Assembly (NCBI GenBank): GCA_016710165.1
Contig: JADJLJ010000001.1
Span: 496,001 to 560,000 of the forward strand
DNA: 64,000 nucleotides
Direction of reading: 5' to 3'
Source of the DNA: Chitinophagaceae bacterium
GTDB taxonomy: Bacteria > Bacteroidota > Bacteroidia > Chitinophagales > Chitinophagaceae
Made by a program: the position numbers and the translations under genes. This document shows, one piece after another, positions 26,484 through 35,851 of the stretch. Under the pieces are notes generated by a model that made no database searches, had not been told where the DNA came from, and worked only from the letters and a program-made list of their open reading frames with translations. The stretch's first letter is position 1; each line of letters opens with the position of its first letter.

Positions 26484-28786
26484 ATGCTGCTGAAAAAAAT
26501 CCTCATACCTGTATTTCTTGTTCTGATCCCGGCAGGTAAGCTATATGCACAAACACCCTGCACTACCCTGGGCCAAAATCCCTCAACGGCGTTTCCGGTA
26601 TGCGGCACATCCACCTTTTTCCAGGACAGCGTACCCATCTGCAGTTCCAATAGCCTGTATGTTCCCGGTTGCTCGGTTTGGGGAGATTCATCTACCATTT
26701 ATCAAAATAAAAATCCCTATTGGTATAAGTTCACCTGCTTTCAAAGCGGCACGCTTCATTTTTTAATAACGCCCAACGATCCCAATGAGGATTACGACTG
26801 GCAGTTGTATGATGTAACAGGACACAATCCGGATGATGTTTACACAGATACTACCTTGATCGTTTCCGGCAACTGGTCGGGTACCTATGGACCAACAGGC
26901 GCCAATGATACCGGGCTTAACTACATCGCCTGCGCTTCTTTGCCGGAAGCCCTGTTTTCAACATTTGCATTAAGCCCGGATCTCATCCAGGGACATAATT
27001 ATCTTTTACTCGTCAGTCATTTTTCAGATACGCAACAGGGATACTCCCTTTCCTTTGGCGGGGGCACTGCCGTTATTACGGATACCATTCCGCCGAATGT
27101 GGTAAATGCCAACCGGGCCAGTTGCGATGCAACGCAACTCATGGTAAAGCTGAATAAGAAAATGAAATGCAGCAGCCTGGCAGCGAACGGCTCCGATTTT
27201 GTCATCACTCCTCCTTTGGCAAACCTGGTCTCCGCAACAGGCATCGGATGTACAAATGGATTTGACATGGATTCTGTTTTGCTGACTTTCAACCAGCCAC
27301 TTCCCTTTGGCAACTACAACCTGGTTGTGCAAAACGGGAACGATGGAAATACAATACTCGACATATGCGATAATGGTGTTCCGGTGGGCGGGATCATTCC
27401 TTTTACGATCCTGTCGCCCCTGCCTGTTCCATTAGACAGCCTTCAGCATAACCCGTGCAGCACCGATTCATTGATATTGATACTGCCCGATTCTGTTCAG
27501 TGCAGTTCCGTTGCTGCGGATGGTTCCGACTTTTTTATCACCGGCAGCTACCCGGTGAACAGCATCAATGCCGTTCCGCTTTACTGTGCAAATGGATTAA
27601 CAACCCGGATCATCATCCGCCTTTCTGCCCTGATGCTGCAACCCGGCAATTTCCAGGTTGTGTTGCAGGCGGGCAGCGACGGAAATACATTGCTCAGTAA
27701 ATGCGATACCCCATCGGTTGCAGGGTCATTCGTTCCTTTCAGCATCTTACCAAAACCGGTCGCAAACTTCGCCATACCCGGTTCTGTTTGCCTGCCCGAT
27801 GCTTTTGCAAACTTTACAAACCTTTCTACCATTGCGGATGGGACCGAGAACCTGTTTCAATACCTCTGGGATTTTGGTGACCCTGCAAGTGGCGTAAACA
27901 ATTCATCAACAATCAGAGACCCAATACACCGGTATAACGCAGTTGGCCCTTACATTGTGAACTTACGGGTAACCAGCAATGGCAGCTGTATAAAGATACC
28001 AGCATTGTTTTCAATACTATTCATCCGCAACCCAAAACCAATTTCGGTTTCAGCAAACCTGCCATTTGTATCGGGGATGCTATAACCATAACCGATTCAA
28101 CAAACAGCATGGATGGCATCACCGTTCAATGGAACTGGGACCTGGGAGATGGATCAATAAGAAATACACAAAACGTTACGTACACGTATCCATTGCAACA
28201 AACATATACGGTAACATTACACAGCATGAACAGTCATGGTTGCTATAGCGATACGTTATCCAGGTCAATAACGGTTTATCCTTATCCAACCGTAAATGCA
28301 GGTCCCGACAGGGTTGTATTAGCCGGCGGACAGATCACCCTTCTCTCCCGGTCAACCGGCAATGACCTGCAATACCTGTGGACACCCGCCACGTATCTGA
28401 GCAGCCAGACCATACCCGATCCAAGATGCATTGCCCCGCTTAATGATATGACGTATACACTCACCGTAGTATCTGCCGGCGGATGTACTGCTTCGGATGA
28501 TGTATTTGTAAAAGTGCTGAAGATGCCGAGGATACCCAACACGTTCACGCCAAACAACGACGGCATCAATGACCTTTGGGTTATACAGTATTTAGAAGAT
28601 TATCCCAACAACCACCTGCAGGTATTCACCCGGGCCGGCCAGTTGGTATTTGAAAGCCGTGGTTATTACAAAGCATGGAACGGAACCTACAAAGGCAAGC
28701 CACTCCCTCACGATACCTATTATTATAGACTGGAGCCGGGAAGCGGAAGGGAACCGGTGACGGGATATGTGACGATCATTAAATAG
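26484..28786 (+). CDS. Surface protein with PKD domains and gliding-motility-type C-terminal domain (frameshifted in this sequence)
   Basis: Two frames form one protein of ~767 residues. The first (26484 on) has a signal peptide (ending GKLYAQ), an N-terminal beta-rich domain, two related ~110-residue Ig-like units (each with CSSxAADGSDF or similar and G-FQVVLQAGSDGNT), and a PKD domain (YLWDFGDPASGVNNSS). The second continues with another PKD-like unit (WNWDLGDGSIRNTQ) and a CHU-type C-terminal domain with IPNTFTPNNDGINDLW and a final VTGYVTIIK. One extra A at the A3 of 27992-27994 gives NGSCIKDTSIVFNTIHPQP and joins them. It shares its last ~250 residues with the giant protein at 58470-64000 and is probably another type B T9SS substrate. 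Confidence 0.85.
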
Positions 28787-28944
28787 ATTTGCCCGGACCT
28801 TTATCGATCATCCGTATTAAATGGGAAAAAAAGCAAAAGACATAACAAAATTTCTCCGCCCCGGTTTGTGAACCACGAACCGGAAAAAAAATGAAATGGT
28901 TCGTGAAGACAGGAATCAAGACAAGGAAAATAAAACTACACAAC

Positions 28945-29310
28945 ATGCAACACAAAGCCATATCGATCCGCCCATTCATCGGAGCCGAAAACTTTGAACT
29001 GTCCAGAAGTTTCTACCGAGACCTGGGTTTCGAGGAAATCGTTTTGTTTCATAACATGTCTTATTTCAAAACGCAGGGATTAGGCTTTTATTTGCAGGAT
29101 GCTTATGTGAAGGACTGGATAGATAACACGATGGTCTTTCTGGAAGTTGAAAATGCAGAACAGTATTGGAATGAACTTTTAGCGTTGGATCTAACGAATA
29201 AATATAAGGGAGTCAGGTTAACTCCTCTACGGCATGAAGCCTGGGGAAAAGAGTGTTTCCTGCACGACCCATCCGGAATTCTCTGGCACGTTGGCGAATT
29301 TACCAGGTAA
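28945..29310 (+). CDS. Glyoxalase/bleomycin-resistance-like (VOC) protein
   Basis: 121 residues from the ATG at 28945; an upstream in-frame ATG (28891) gives a basic leader that looks untranslated. The single domain shows the beta-alpha-beta-beta-beta VOC pattern: ISIRPFIGAENFELSRSFYR, LGFEEIVLFHNMSYF, FLEVENAEQYWNELL and the closing FLHDPSGILWHVGEF. Members act as dimers binding a metal or small hydrophobic ligand, as lyases, dioxygenases or drug-binding proteins; no specific activity can be assigned. It stands alone, 80 bases before smpB. Confidence 0.82.
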   Translation: MQHKAISIRPFIGAENFELSRSFYRDLGFEEIVLFHNMSYFKTQGLGFYLQDAYVKDWIDNTMVFLEVENAEQYWNELLALDLTNKYKGVRLTPLRHEAWGKECFLHDPSGILWHVGEFTR

Positions 29311-29390
29311 GCGAACTCCGCCGTTGTTGGACAGTGAGCGTAGCCAGACTACCGGCCCGCAACCGGCAGCATTGCTACAAACATGTACCT

Positions 29391-29846
29391 TTGCACAAAA
29401 ACACCCCATTGGAAATTTCGAACCGGAAGGCATACCATGATTACTTTTTTGAAGCTACGTATACGGCCGGGCTGGTACTTTCCGGTACCGAGATAAAATC
29501 ATTACGGGCAGGCAAAGCCAGTTTTAACGACAGCTATTGCGTTTTTAATAAAGGCGAGCTGTTTGTAAAAAGCCTGCACATATCTGAATATGCATTCGGC
29601 ACCTATACCAACCACGAACCCATGCAGGAACGGAAACTGCTGCTGAACAAACGGGAACTGCAGCGGCTGGAAGCAAAAACAAAAGAAAAGGGATACTCCA
29701 TCATACCGCTCCGGATCTTTCTTGCTGAATCAGGTTATTTTAAAATGGAGATCGGACTGGGCAAGGGCAAAAAGAACTACGATAAACGGGAATCCATCAA
29801 GGAACGGGAAACGGACAGGGATATCAAGAGGAAGTACGGAGTGTAG
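29391..29846 (+). CDS. smpB: SsrA-binding protein
   Basis: 151 residues from a TTG at 29391 (HKNTPLEISNRKAYH), which gives the usual SmpB start and length; the frame is open far upstream but reads nonsense. It binds tmRNA and brings it to stalled ribosomes. Motifs: RKAYHDYFFEATYTAGLVL, SGTEIKSLRAGKASFNDSY, GELFVKSLHISEYAFGTY, RKLLLNKREL, and the tail KKNYDKRE-IKERETDRDI needed for trans-translation. The start overlaps a perfect promoter-like word TACCTTTG, so another start (TTG 29409) or a missed base nearby is possible. No tmRNA gene was seen in the window. Confidence 0.9.
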   Translation: MHKNTPLEISNRKAYHDYFFEATYTAGLVLSGTEIKSLRAGKASFNDSYCVFNKGELFVKSLHISEYAFGTYTNHEPMQERKLLLNKRELQRLEAKTKEKGYSIIPLRIFLAESGYFKMEIGLGKGKKNYDKRESIKERETDRDIKRKYGV

Positions 29847-29859
29847 GCCCGGTTTGAGG

Positions 29860-29937
29860 TTTGTGGTTTGTGGTTGGGTGTATGCAGGTTATACAGCTTT
29901 TCAATTCATTTTACTCTTTTCAACCACAAACCACAAA
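29860..29937. repeat. Inverted repeat built from TTTGTGG heptamers between convergent genes
   Basis: Arms TTTGTGGTTTGTGGTTG (29860-29876) and its exact complement (29921-29937) are 17 bp long, separated by 44 bases. Each arm contains two heptamer units. It lies between the convergent smpB and serine dehydratase genes, ending one base before the latter's stop, and could act as a two-way transcription end though T-tracts are poor. Confidence 0.85.
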
Positions 29938-29938
29938 T

Positions 29939-31378
29939 CTAGCATTCCGATAAACTCAACGGCACATTCACCGCCAGTCCCCCATCGGCCGTTTCCTTGT
30001 ATTTGCTGTTCATATCAAGCGCTGTTTCCCACATGGTCTTTATAACGCCGTCTAAACTTACTTTGGCATAATCGGGCGTGCTTTGCAAAGCCAGCTGGCT
30101 TGCCGTGATCGCTTTTATGGCACCCATCGTATTCCGTTCAATGCAGGGAACCTGCACCAGCCCGCCTATGGGATCGCAGGTCATGCCCAGGTGATGTTCC
30201 ATGGCGATCTCGGCAGCCATCAGCGCCTGCCGTTGTGTGCCGCCCATGCATTCGGTAAGCGCTGCGGCGGCCATGGCACTGCTCACGCCGATCTCGGCCT
30301 GGCAACCACCCATGGCAGCAGAAATGGTGGCTCCCTTTTTAAATATGCTGCCCACTTCGGCCGCCGTCAGCAAGAACTGGATGATCCTATCGTCTGTGTT
30401 CTCCCGGTTGCTATCCGGACAGAAAGCAATATAATACTGAAGTACAGCCGGTATCACACCAGCAGCGCCGTTTGTTGGTGCGGTAACCACCCTTCCAAAA
30501 CTGGCATTCTCCTCATTAACGGCAAGGGCAAAACAACTTACCCAGTCGAGTATATACGTGAAATCGTTCCCCCCTTCCTTTATGATCTTCAGCCAGCTGT
30601 CGTAATCAGCATAGGATCTTCCGGCCGTTAGTTTCTTATTCAACCCTGCCCCTCTCCGTTTTACCTGCAGGCCGCCGGGTAAAATGCCTTCGGCATGACA
30701 GCCCCGGTAAATACATTCCTTCATCACACGCCAGATGTTCAGCACGCCTTCCTTTGTTGCTTTCTCACCCCGCCATGCATGTTCATTCTCCATCACCACA
30801 TCGCTGATGTTCAAACCGGTCTTCATACACCAGTGAAGCAATTCATCGGCGGTATTAACAGGAAAAGGAAGATGCACATCAGAACCTGGATGCTGGTCCT
30901 CTCCCTCCTTAACAACAAAACCACCTCCCACTGAATAATAGGTTTCTGCAAGGCATTCACCATTGGAAAAATTCACGAGAAAACTCAACCCATTGGGATG
31001 GAACGGCAATGATTCACCCATTAAGAACTCAATATCCTCTGCCGGGTCAAAATCAACCTCATGTTTTCCGGCCAGCACCAGTTTTTTCATATGCCGGATG
31101 TCGGAGATCTTTGCGTTGATATTGTTCACTTCAAAAGTAACAGGATCATCGCCACACAGGCCAAGCTGAACAGCTACGTCCGTTCCATGTCCCACGCCTG
31201 TCTTAGCCAGGGAACCATATAATATCACCCGCAGTTCTCTTACATCCTGCAGCGATCCCTTTTGCAGGAGGCTTTCTGTAAACCGTTGTGCAGCACGCCA
31301 GGGCCCGAGCGTATGGCTGCTGGAAGGCCCTACGCCAATCTTAAACATATCGAATACCGAAATGGCTTCGTGGCTCAA
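29939..31378 (-). CDS. sdaA: L-serine ammonia-lyase, iron-sulfur-dependent, single chain
   Basis: 479 residues. It deaminates L-serine to pyruvate using a [4Fe-4S] cluster. The N-terminal beta domain (1-~160) opens with the signature ISVFDMFKIGVGPSSSHTLG and GHGTDVAVQLGLCGDDP. The C-terminal alpha domain holds RVVTAPTNGAAGVIPAVLQY, the cluster cysteines in GGCQAEIGVSSAMAA, and GMTCDPIGGLVQVPCIERN. Domain order and length match fused one-chain enzymes. It is the last gene of a minus-strand run, 15 bases after the FKBP gene. Confidence 0.95.
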   Translation of the reverse strand: MSHEAISVFDMFKIGVGPSSSHTLGPWRAAQRFTESLLQKGSLQDVRELRVILYGSLAKTGVGHGTDVAVQLGLCGDDPVTFEVNNINAKISDIRHMKKLVLAGKHEVDFDPAEDIEFLMGESLPFHPNGLSFLVNFSNGECLAETYYSVGGGFVVKEGEDQHPGSDVHLPFPVNTADELLHWCMKTGLNISDVVMENEHAWRGEKATKEGVLNIWRVMKECIYRGCHAEGILPGGLQVKRRGAGLNKKLTAGRSYADYDSWLKIIKEGGNDFTYILDWVSCFALAVNEENASFGRVVTAPTNGAAGVIPAVLQYYIAFCPDSNRENTDDRIIQFLLTAAEVGSIFKKGATISAAMGGCQAEIGVSSAMAAAALTECMGGTQRQALMAAEIAMEHHLGMTCDPIGGLVQVPCIERNTMGAIKAITASQLALQSTPDYAKVSLDGVIKTMWETALDMNSKYKETADGGLAVNVPLSLSEC

Positions 31379-31393
31379 GGAAAAGGGATTTAA

Positions 31394-31888
31394 TTATTGA
31401 ACGTCCATTAATTGAATAACAAATACGAGGATTGAATTGCCGGGAACGCTTCCTGATCCCTGGCTGCCATATCCCAGGGAAGGAGGGATATAAAGGTTGA
31501 TCGATCCTGTCTTCTGTATCAAAGGGATCCCTTTTTGCCAGCCGGGTATCAGTTGTCCCAGGATGAAAACAGCACCGTTCAGGTTTTCGTCAAATTTTGT
31601 TCCATTGGTAAGATAGCCTGAATATTTTACCATGATCCTTGAACAAAGCGAAGGATTTAGCCCGGAACCGGGGGCGGTAATCTCGTAGAAAAATCCACTG
31701 GGATGCTGTACCGCAGCCGGGTGATTGGCATTAACATAAGCCTGCAACGTGGCGATCTCTGATGCAGGGGCTACTATATTAGATCCCGCAAATCCGCAGC
31801 CGGTATTGTCATCAGTAGATTTTGAGCATCCTCCAAAAATAAAGGGCATGGCCAGTAAGGCAATCGTGTAAAGTTGTTTTCTGTTCAT
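31394..31888 (-). CDS. FKBP-type peptidyl-prolyl isomerase lipoprotein
   Basis: 164 residues. A lipoprotein signal ends FIFGGC (lipid Cys21), with a Ser/Lys/Asp linker after it. Residues ~70-164 are an FKBP domain: GSGLNPSLCSRIMVKYSGYL, NGTKFDENLNG, VFILGQLIPGWQKGIPLI, and LYIPPSLGYGSQGSGSVPGN. It should speed proline isomerisation in exported proteins at the outer membrane. It lies between the small membrane protein (31907-32245) and serine dehydratase on the same strand with short gaps, so all three are probably one operon, though no functional link is evident. Confidence 0.92.
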   Translation of the reverse strand: MNRKQLYTIALLAMPFIFGGCSKSTDDNTGCGFAGSNIVAPASEIATLQAYVNANHPAAVQHPSGFFYEITAPGSGLNPSLCSRIMVKYSGYLTNGTKFDENLNGAVFILGQLIPGWQKGIPLIQKTGSINLYIPPSLGYGSQGSGSVPGNSILVFVIQLMDVQ

Positions 31889-31906
31889 TGATTTTATTCT
31901 TTGTGA

Positions 31907-32245
31907 TTATTTGTTTTCCGTTTCTTTTTCAGTTGCCCTGCTTTTCAGTTCCCGGTAAAGCTGTTCATTCGTCTCCCACTTATAATGCATACGGAAGTAT
32001 GCAAAAAAAAGGATACAGATGAACAATGCGACCAGGATGGTCATGAATGTACCGGTTGATGTACCGGAGATCCGGGTATACCATTCCGGTAAAAATATGC
32101 GTACCGTAAAAATCAGTAATATGACCGGAAGGCTGAACATGATGGCCATGGGCAAACCAGTCAGCAGCTTGGATCGTACGCTGCTTAGTTTCTCTCTCTC
32201 CTGCTCCCAGTACACAATAAACTGTCTGTCCTTTTCCGTTATCAT
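31907..32245 (-). CDS. Small membrane protein with two helices
   Basis: 112 residues, family not recognised. A charged N-terminus (ITEKDRQFIVYWEQEREKLS) leads to two membrane helices (~31-51, AIMFSLPVILLIFTVRIFL; ~66-85, FMTILVALFICILFFAYF) and a charged tail. Both ends should be cytoplasmic. First gene of the minus-strand group with the FKBP and serine dehydratase. No enzyme motif; function unknown. Confidence 0.75.
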   Translation of the reverse strand: MITEKDRQFIVYWEQEREKLSSVRSKLLTGLPMAIMFSLPVILLIFTVRIFLPEWYTRISGTSTGTFMTILVALFICILFFAYFRMHYKWETNEQLYRELKSRATEKETENK

Positions 32246-32589
32246 GCTGCAAAACTAATGCAATTTGGGTAATGAAACGGCTGGAACCACACAGGCACCA
32301 GCAATACATCGCTTTTAATTACCGCCTTTCGTGTTCTTCTGTGTTTCAACCTGAATTTGGGTAGTGTATCAGTTTGAAAAAATAAATGTCAGCCTTTGTC
32401 ATCCTGAGCTTGTCGAAGGGTGTCGAAGGCGATTTATCAGTACGATCAGCTTCGACATCCCGATAGCTATCGGGACAGCCTGACAGGATTTGTGGTTCAA
32501 TATTTTCAACCTGATACAGTACCTGAATTTGCAGTCGCTTTGATATGTAGCGAATATCTTGTAGGTTTGTTACGCTTAACTTTCTACCA
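32246..32589. other. 344-bp gap between divergent units, mostly dispersed repeat
   Basis: The left part (32246-32380) has nothing recognisable. The centre is the dispersed repeat at 32381-32475. The right end holds a probable promoter for the HU-domain gene: TAGGTTTG about 25 bases before its ATG, matching the -7 consensus. Confidence 0.6.
32381..32475. repeat. Dispersed intergenic repeat with perfect 18-bp palindrome
   Basis: It begins with the same 15 bases as 351-365, then holds tandem GTCGAAGG words, a matching CTTCGAC (7-bp inverted pair, 32422-32428 and 32450-32456), and ends with the perfect palindrome TCCCGATAGCTATCGGGA (32458-32475). The other window copy (351-414) is shorter and decayed. 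Confidence 0.8.
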
Positions 32590-33501
32590 ATGAAGATAGA
32601 ACAACTGCTGGTTCAGCATTTTTACAAACAACGGGAAGTCACGTTGCAGGGAATCGGCACGTTTACCCTCTCCCCCGACTTTGTGTTTCCCACGGAGAAT
32701 GATAAAGATGCTGCTATTCCCGACAATGCCATTTCTTTCCGGTACAACTCCCGGGCAGCAGAAGATGACGGACTGATCAGTTATATCGTTGAGCAGACAC
32801 GTAAGATGCGGCCACTGGCTGCTGCTGACCTTGATTCATACCTGGTACTTGGCAAACAGTTCCTGAACATCGGAAAACCTTTCAAGATCGAAGGACTTGG
32901 GTTATTGCTCAAAAACCAGCAGGGCGAATATGAATTTGCGCAGGGGCAGAGTATCCAGGCAAAAGCCGAAGAAGCGCCTGCTGCTGCACTGAAAGAGAAA
33001 TTTGAAGAGGACGATATCTCATTCGCTTCCGAAAGCAAAAGATCACCCGTCAGTAAAAAAGGACTGATGATAGCAGCCATCATTGCAGTTGCCGGGATTG
33101 CCGGTGCGGCTGCATGGTATTTTTTCATGAGGGATACTGAACCGGCGGCCATCGAAACAGTAAAAGAAGAACCGGTTCTGAAACCGGAAACCGACACGGC
33201 TAAAACGGTTGCCTTTATACCTGATTCATCACTGGTAAAAAAAGACTCTGTCATTGCTGCTGTTCCCCCCCCGGTATCGAATGACGGGTATGCGTTCAAA
33301 GTGGTGTTCCGGGTGATGAGCAGGACCGGCGCCCTTAAAAAGAAGGACGAACTGAAGAAAGCCAATGTGATCATGTACACAACCGACTCTGTTCATTATA
33401 AACTGGCCGAAGGTTTTAACCGTCCGCTCAGCGATACCACCAGGGTAAAGGATTCACTCAGGATATTTTATGCCTTCCGGACCTTCATCGAATTAAAATA
33501 G
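32590..33501 (+). CDS. Membrane-anchored HU-domain protein
   Basis: 303 residues. Residues 1-~120 resemble the divergent HU/CCDC81-like domains of Bacteroidota: KIEQLLVQHFYKQREVTLQG, IGTFTLSPDF, VEQTRKMRPLAAADLDSYLV, and GKPFKIEGLGLLLKNQQGEY. An acidic linker (~125-155) leads to one membrane helix (~158-180, MIAAIIAVAGIAGAAAWYFF), then a Pro/Val/Thr-rich linker and a C-terminal ~70-residue domain of beta strands (YAFKVVFRVMS, DSVHYKLAEGF, LRIFYAFRTFIEL), possibly SPOR-like. This would place an HU-like domain in the cytoplasm and a second domain in the periplasm. Role unknown; linking nucleoid and envelope is one idea. Confidence 0.8.
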   Translation: MKIEQLLVQHFYKQREVTLQGIGTFTLSPDFVFPTENDKDAAIPDNAISFRYNSRAAEDDGLISYIVEQTRKMRPLAAADLDSYLVLGKQFLNIGKPFKIEGLGLLLKNQQGEYEFAQGQSIQAKAEEAPAAALKEKFEEDDISFASESKRSPVSKKGLMIAAIIAVAGIAGAAAWYFFMRDTEPAAIETVKEEPVLKPETDTAKTVAFIPDSSLVKKDSVIAAVPPPVSNDGYAFKVVFRVMSRTGALKKKDELKKANVIMYTTDSVHYKLAEGFNRPLSDTTRVKDSLRIFYAFRTFIELK

Positions 33502-33523
33502 CCAACCCCGTGAATCCCAGATA

Positions 33524-34198
33524 ATGCATCAGCCCATTCAAAAAAAAATAACGCTTGCTTTCGGGGTGCTTGCCCTGATGGACATCACCGGCATACTCAT
33601 TGGGTCAGAACGCCTGCATTTCGTTGCAAAACCCCTGCTCATTCCCGCCTTGCTGCTGTTGCTTTATTTTACCAAAAACCCGGCAGGACGAAAAGGTCTT
33701 TTAATGACCGGGCTTGTATTTTCCTGGATGGGTGATGTGCTGCTGATGTTTGAATCAAGAGATGCCCTGTTCTTTATCTTCGGGTTGGTCTGTTTTTTGA
33801 CCACCCATATTTTCTATATCATTTATTTTTTGCAGATCCGTTCTGCAAAAAATTCGTTGCTGAAAAAGCAACCGGTATTGATCCCGGTCGTTCTGGGGTA
33901 TGGGATCACGCTTGTCTGGCAGTTGTATCCACACCTGGGCGACCTGAAACTTCCGGTCATGGTTTATGCAGCCGTCATATGCAGCATGCTGCTCTGCAGC
34001 CTGCATGTTTTTTTGAAAGTGAACCGGAAAGCCGCCTGGTATTACCTGGCCGGCGCCACATCCTTTGTTGTATCCGACTCCTTACTGGCAGTAAATAAAT
34101 TCTACCAGCCCTTTGCATACGCCGGCGTTTTCATCATGCTTACCTATTGTGCGGCCCAATATCTTATTGTACGGGGATATATCGAACAGAAATCATGA
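33524..34198 (+). CDS. YhhN family (lysoplasmalogenase-like) membrane protein
   Basis: 224 residues with about eight membrane helices. Family features: IGSERLHFVAKPLLIPALLL near the start, FSWMGDVLLMF with the conserved acidic residue in a helix, FLTTHIFYIIYFL, and AGATSFVVSDSLLAVNKF. YhhN proteins include lysoplasmalogenases, which cleave vinyl-ether lysophospholipids; whether this one does is untested. It follows the HU-domain gene by 22 bases and overlaps the next start (ATGA at 34195), so the three are probably co-transcribed. Confidence 0.87.
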   Translation: MHQPIQKKITLAFGVLALMDITGILIGSERLHFVAKPLLIPALLLLLYFTKNPAGRKGLLMTGLVFSWMGDVLLMFESRDALFFIFGLVCFLTTHIFYIIYFLQIRSAKNSLLKKQPVLIPVVLGYGITLVWQLYPHLGDLKLPVMVYAAVICSMLLCSLHVFLKVNRKAAWYYLAGATSFVVSDSLLAVNKFYQPFAYAGVFIMLTYCAAQYLIVRGYIEQKS

Positions 34199-34605
34199 CC
34201 AAACAGGAATTACTCCACGAACTTTCAGCCAATACCTGGGTGATGCTGAAACCCTCCCCCATTGAAGGCATCGGTGTATTTGCCATACGGGATATTCCCA
34301 AAGGCTGCCGGGATATGTTTGGCAAACCCGACGCAGCCGGTGAATGGATGACCGTAGCCAAAAAGGAGATCGAAGACCTGCCCGTACATGCGCAATTCCT
34401 GGTAAGCAATTATTGCCTCTACGATGCGGAGAATTATTTCATACCGGCCAATGGATTCAAGAAAATGGATGTTTCCCTTTTCATGAATCACAGCGATACC
34501 CCCAATATCATCTCCATCAACGATGGCGAATTCTTTGAAGCCATCCGGGACATCAGGCAGGACGAAGAACTGGTGATTGATTACGGAGAAATCGTGGAGG
34601 GATAG
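34195..34605 (+). CDS. SET domain protein
   Basis: 136 residues from the ATG at 34195, which overlaps the yhhN-like stop by four bases. The SET fold is clear: SPIEGIGVFAIRDIPKGC at the start, the catalytic-region FMNHSDTPNIISINDGEFFE with its N-H pair, and the closing DIRQDEELVIDYGE. SET enzymes methylate lysine side chains using S-adenosylmethionine. Bacterial stand-alone members are little studied, and the target is unknown. The protein is minimal, without pre- or post-SET zinc regions. Confidence 0.87.
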   Translation: MTKQELLHELSANTWVMLKPSPIEGIGVFAIRDIPKGCRDMFGKPDAAGEWMTVAKKEIEDLPVHAQFLVSNYCLYDAENYFIPANGFKKMDVSLFMNHSDTPNIISINDGEFFEAIRDIRQDEELVIDYGEIVEG

Positions 34606-34655
34606 TGACTGCGAGGCAATGTTGAACAAGTAACTGTTAACTGCCCATTTATGAA

Positions 34656-35684
34656 ATGAGACCATCAGCAAAAAACATATTACTGGCTGTTATTTCACTT
34701 GGAGGGGCTGCGGTTATCTGCCAGTTCCGGGGCGATGCCTTGGAAGAAAAACTGAGGCAGTCGCTGTACCGGTTAACAAATGATTCAATACCCAATTATG
34801 CAAAAACACTTGTGGATGAAAAAGGGATCCCCTATGTTCATTATGCCGGCAATAAGGAAATAAACCCCGGCAAGCAGTACAATCCCACGATCGTCGGCAA
34901 TTATGCCATTGATTATTATGAATCGCTGCTAAAGAAAAAAGATCCGGTCACCGAAGAGCAGTTCATCCATTGCATAAATTGGCTGCTTGGCAATATCCGT
35001 ATAAAGGGAAACTATGCATTGTATGAATTCAACTGGAAACAGCCATTTTATGATTCCGTGGCTGTGCCATGGACATCGGGCATGACATCGGGCCGTGCCA
35101 TCGAGGCATTTACAGCCGCCTATGCACGTTACAGGAAACAGGAATACCTGGATGCAGCCAATTTGCTGCTAAGGGGATTCTATCAACCCATCCGGTCCGG
35201 CGGGTTTACCTACAAAGAGCCGCCGGGCTGGTGGTATGAAGAGTTTGCAGACAGCAACATGCACACCCCGCGAATACTGGATGGGCATATCTATGCACTG
35301 ACAGGCGTGTACAAATTCTGGCAGCTGACCAAAAAGGATTCAGCCTGGTTCGTGGTGCAACAGGGTATCCTCGCTTTAAAACATAACCTGCCGGCTTATG
35401 ATGCCGGGAACGGCTGGAGTTATTACGATCGTTATCATGCTGTTTCCGATAAGACCTACCACATACTGCTTACCGGCCAGATGAAACAGCTTTGGGAAAT
35501 TACAAAAGATCCGCTTTTTGCCCATTATTACCATGCCTGGCAAAAGCCACTCAACAAGCCATATGTTTACCGCATCATCAGCGAAAAGAACCGCTCCGGG
35601 CTTATCCTGTACTTTCTGCTGGGCAGCCTGCTTTTTACTGTTTTGTATTTCCTGTACCAACGGATAATAAAGCGGGATACATAA
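34656..35684 (+). CDS. Glucuronyl C5-epimerase-like membrane-anchored protein
   Basis: 342 residues. An N-terminal hydrophobic helix (~7-23) acts as signal or anchor, and a second helix near the C-terminus (~313-333, LILYFLLGSLLFTVLYFLY) anchors the other end. The body resembles the (alpha/alpha) C-terminal domain of D-glucuronyl C5-epimerases: NPTIVGNYAIDYYE, VPWTSGMTSGRAIEAFTAAY, GFYQPIRSGGFTY, DGHIYALTGVYKFWQ and LPAYDAGNGWSYYDRYH. It probably acts on a surface polysaccharide, but catalytic identity cannot be confirmed here. It may be a glycan-binding homolog instead. Confidence 0.7.
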   Translation: MRPSAKNILLAVISLGGAAVICQFRGDALEEKLRQSLYRLTNDSIPNYAKTLVDEKGIPYVHYAGNKEINPGKQYNPTIVGNYAIDYYESLLKKKDPVTEEQFIHCINWLLGNIRIKGNYALYEFNWKQPFYDSVAVPWTSGMTSGRAIEAFTAAYARYRKQEYLDAANLLLRGFYQPIRSGGFTYKEPPGWWYEEFADSNMHTPRILDGHIYALTGVYKFWQLTKKDSAWFVVQQGILALKHNLPAYDAGNGWSYYDRYHAVSDKTYHILLTGQMKQLWEITKDPLFAHYYHAWQKPLNKPYVYRIISEKNRSGLILYFLLGSLLFTVLYFLYQRIIKRDT

Positions 35685-35851
35685 AGTAAAGTGGATCCGG
35701 TGGCCATTCATCCTCTCACCGTTCATTAATTCCTGGTTCCCGGCGCTGTTAATTTTGAATTCACTGGCATTCGTTTTATATTTAAGGTCACTAACCCCTT
35801 CCTTTTACTCCGCCCCTTTATTATTTTATCAAAATCAAAACAGTAAAAAAA

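Noticed and set aside
29383..29391. The word TACCTTTG before smpB as a proven promoter
   Set aside because: It overlaps the best smpB start (TTG 29391), and no -33 element is found at normal spacing, so it is not listed as a feature.
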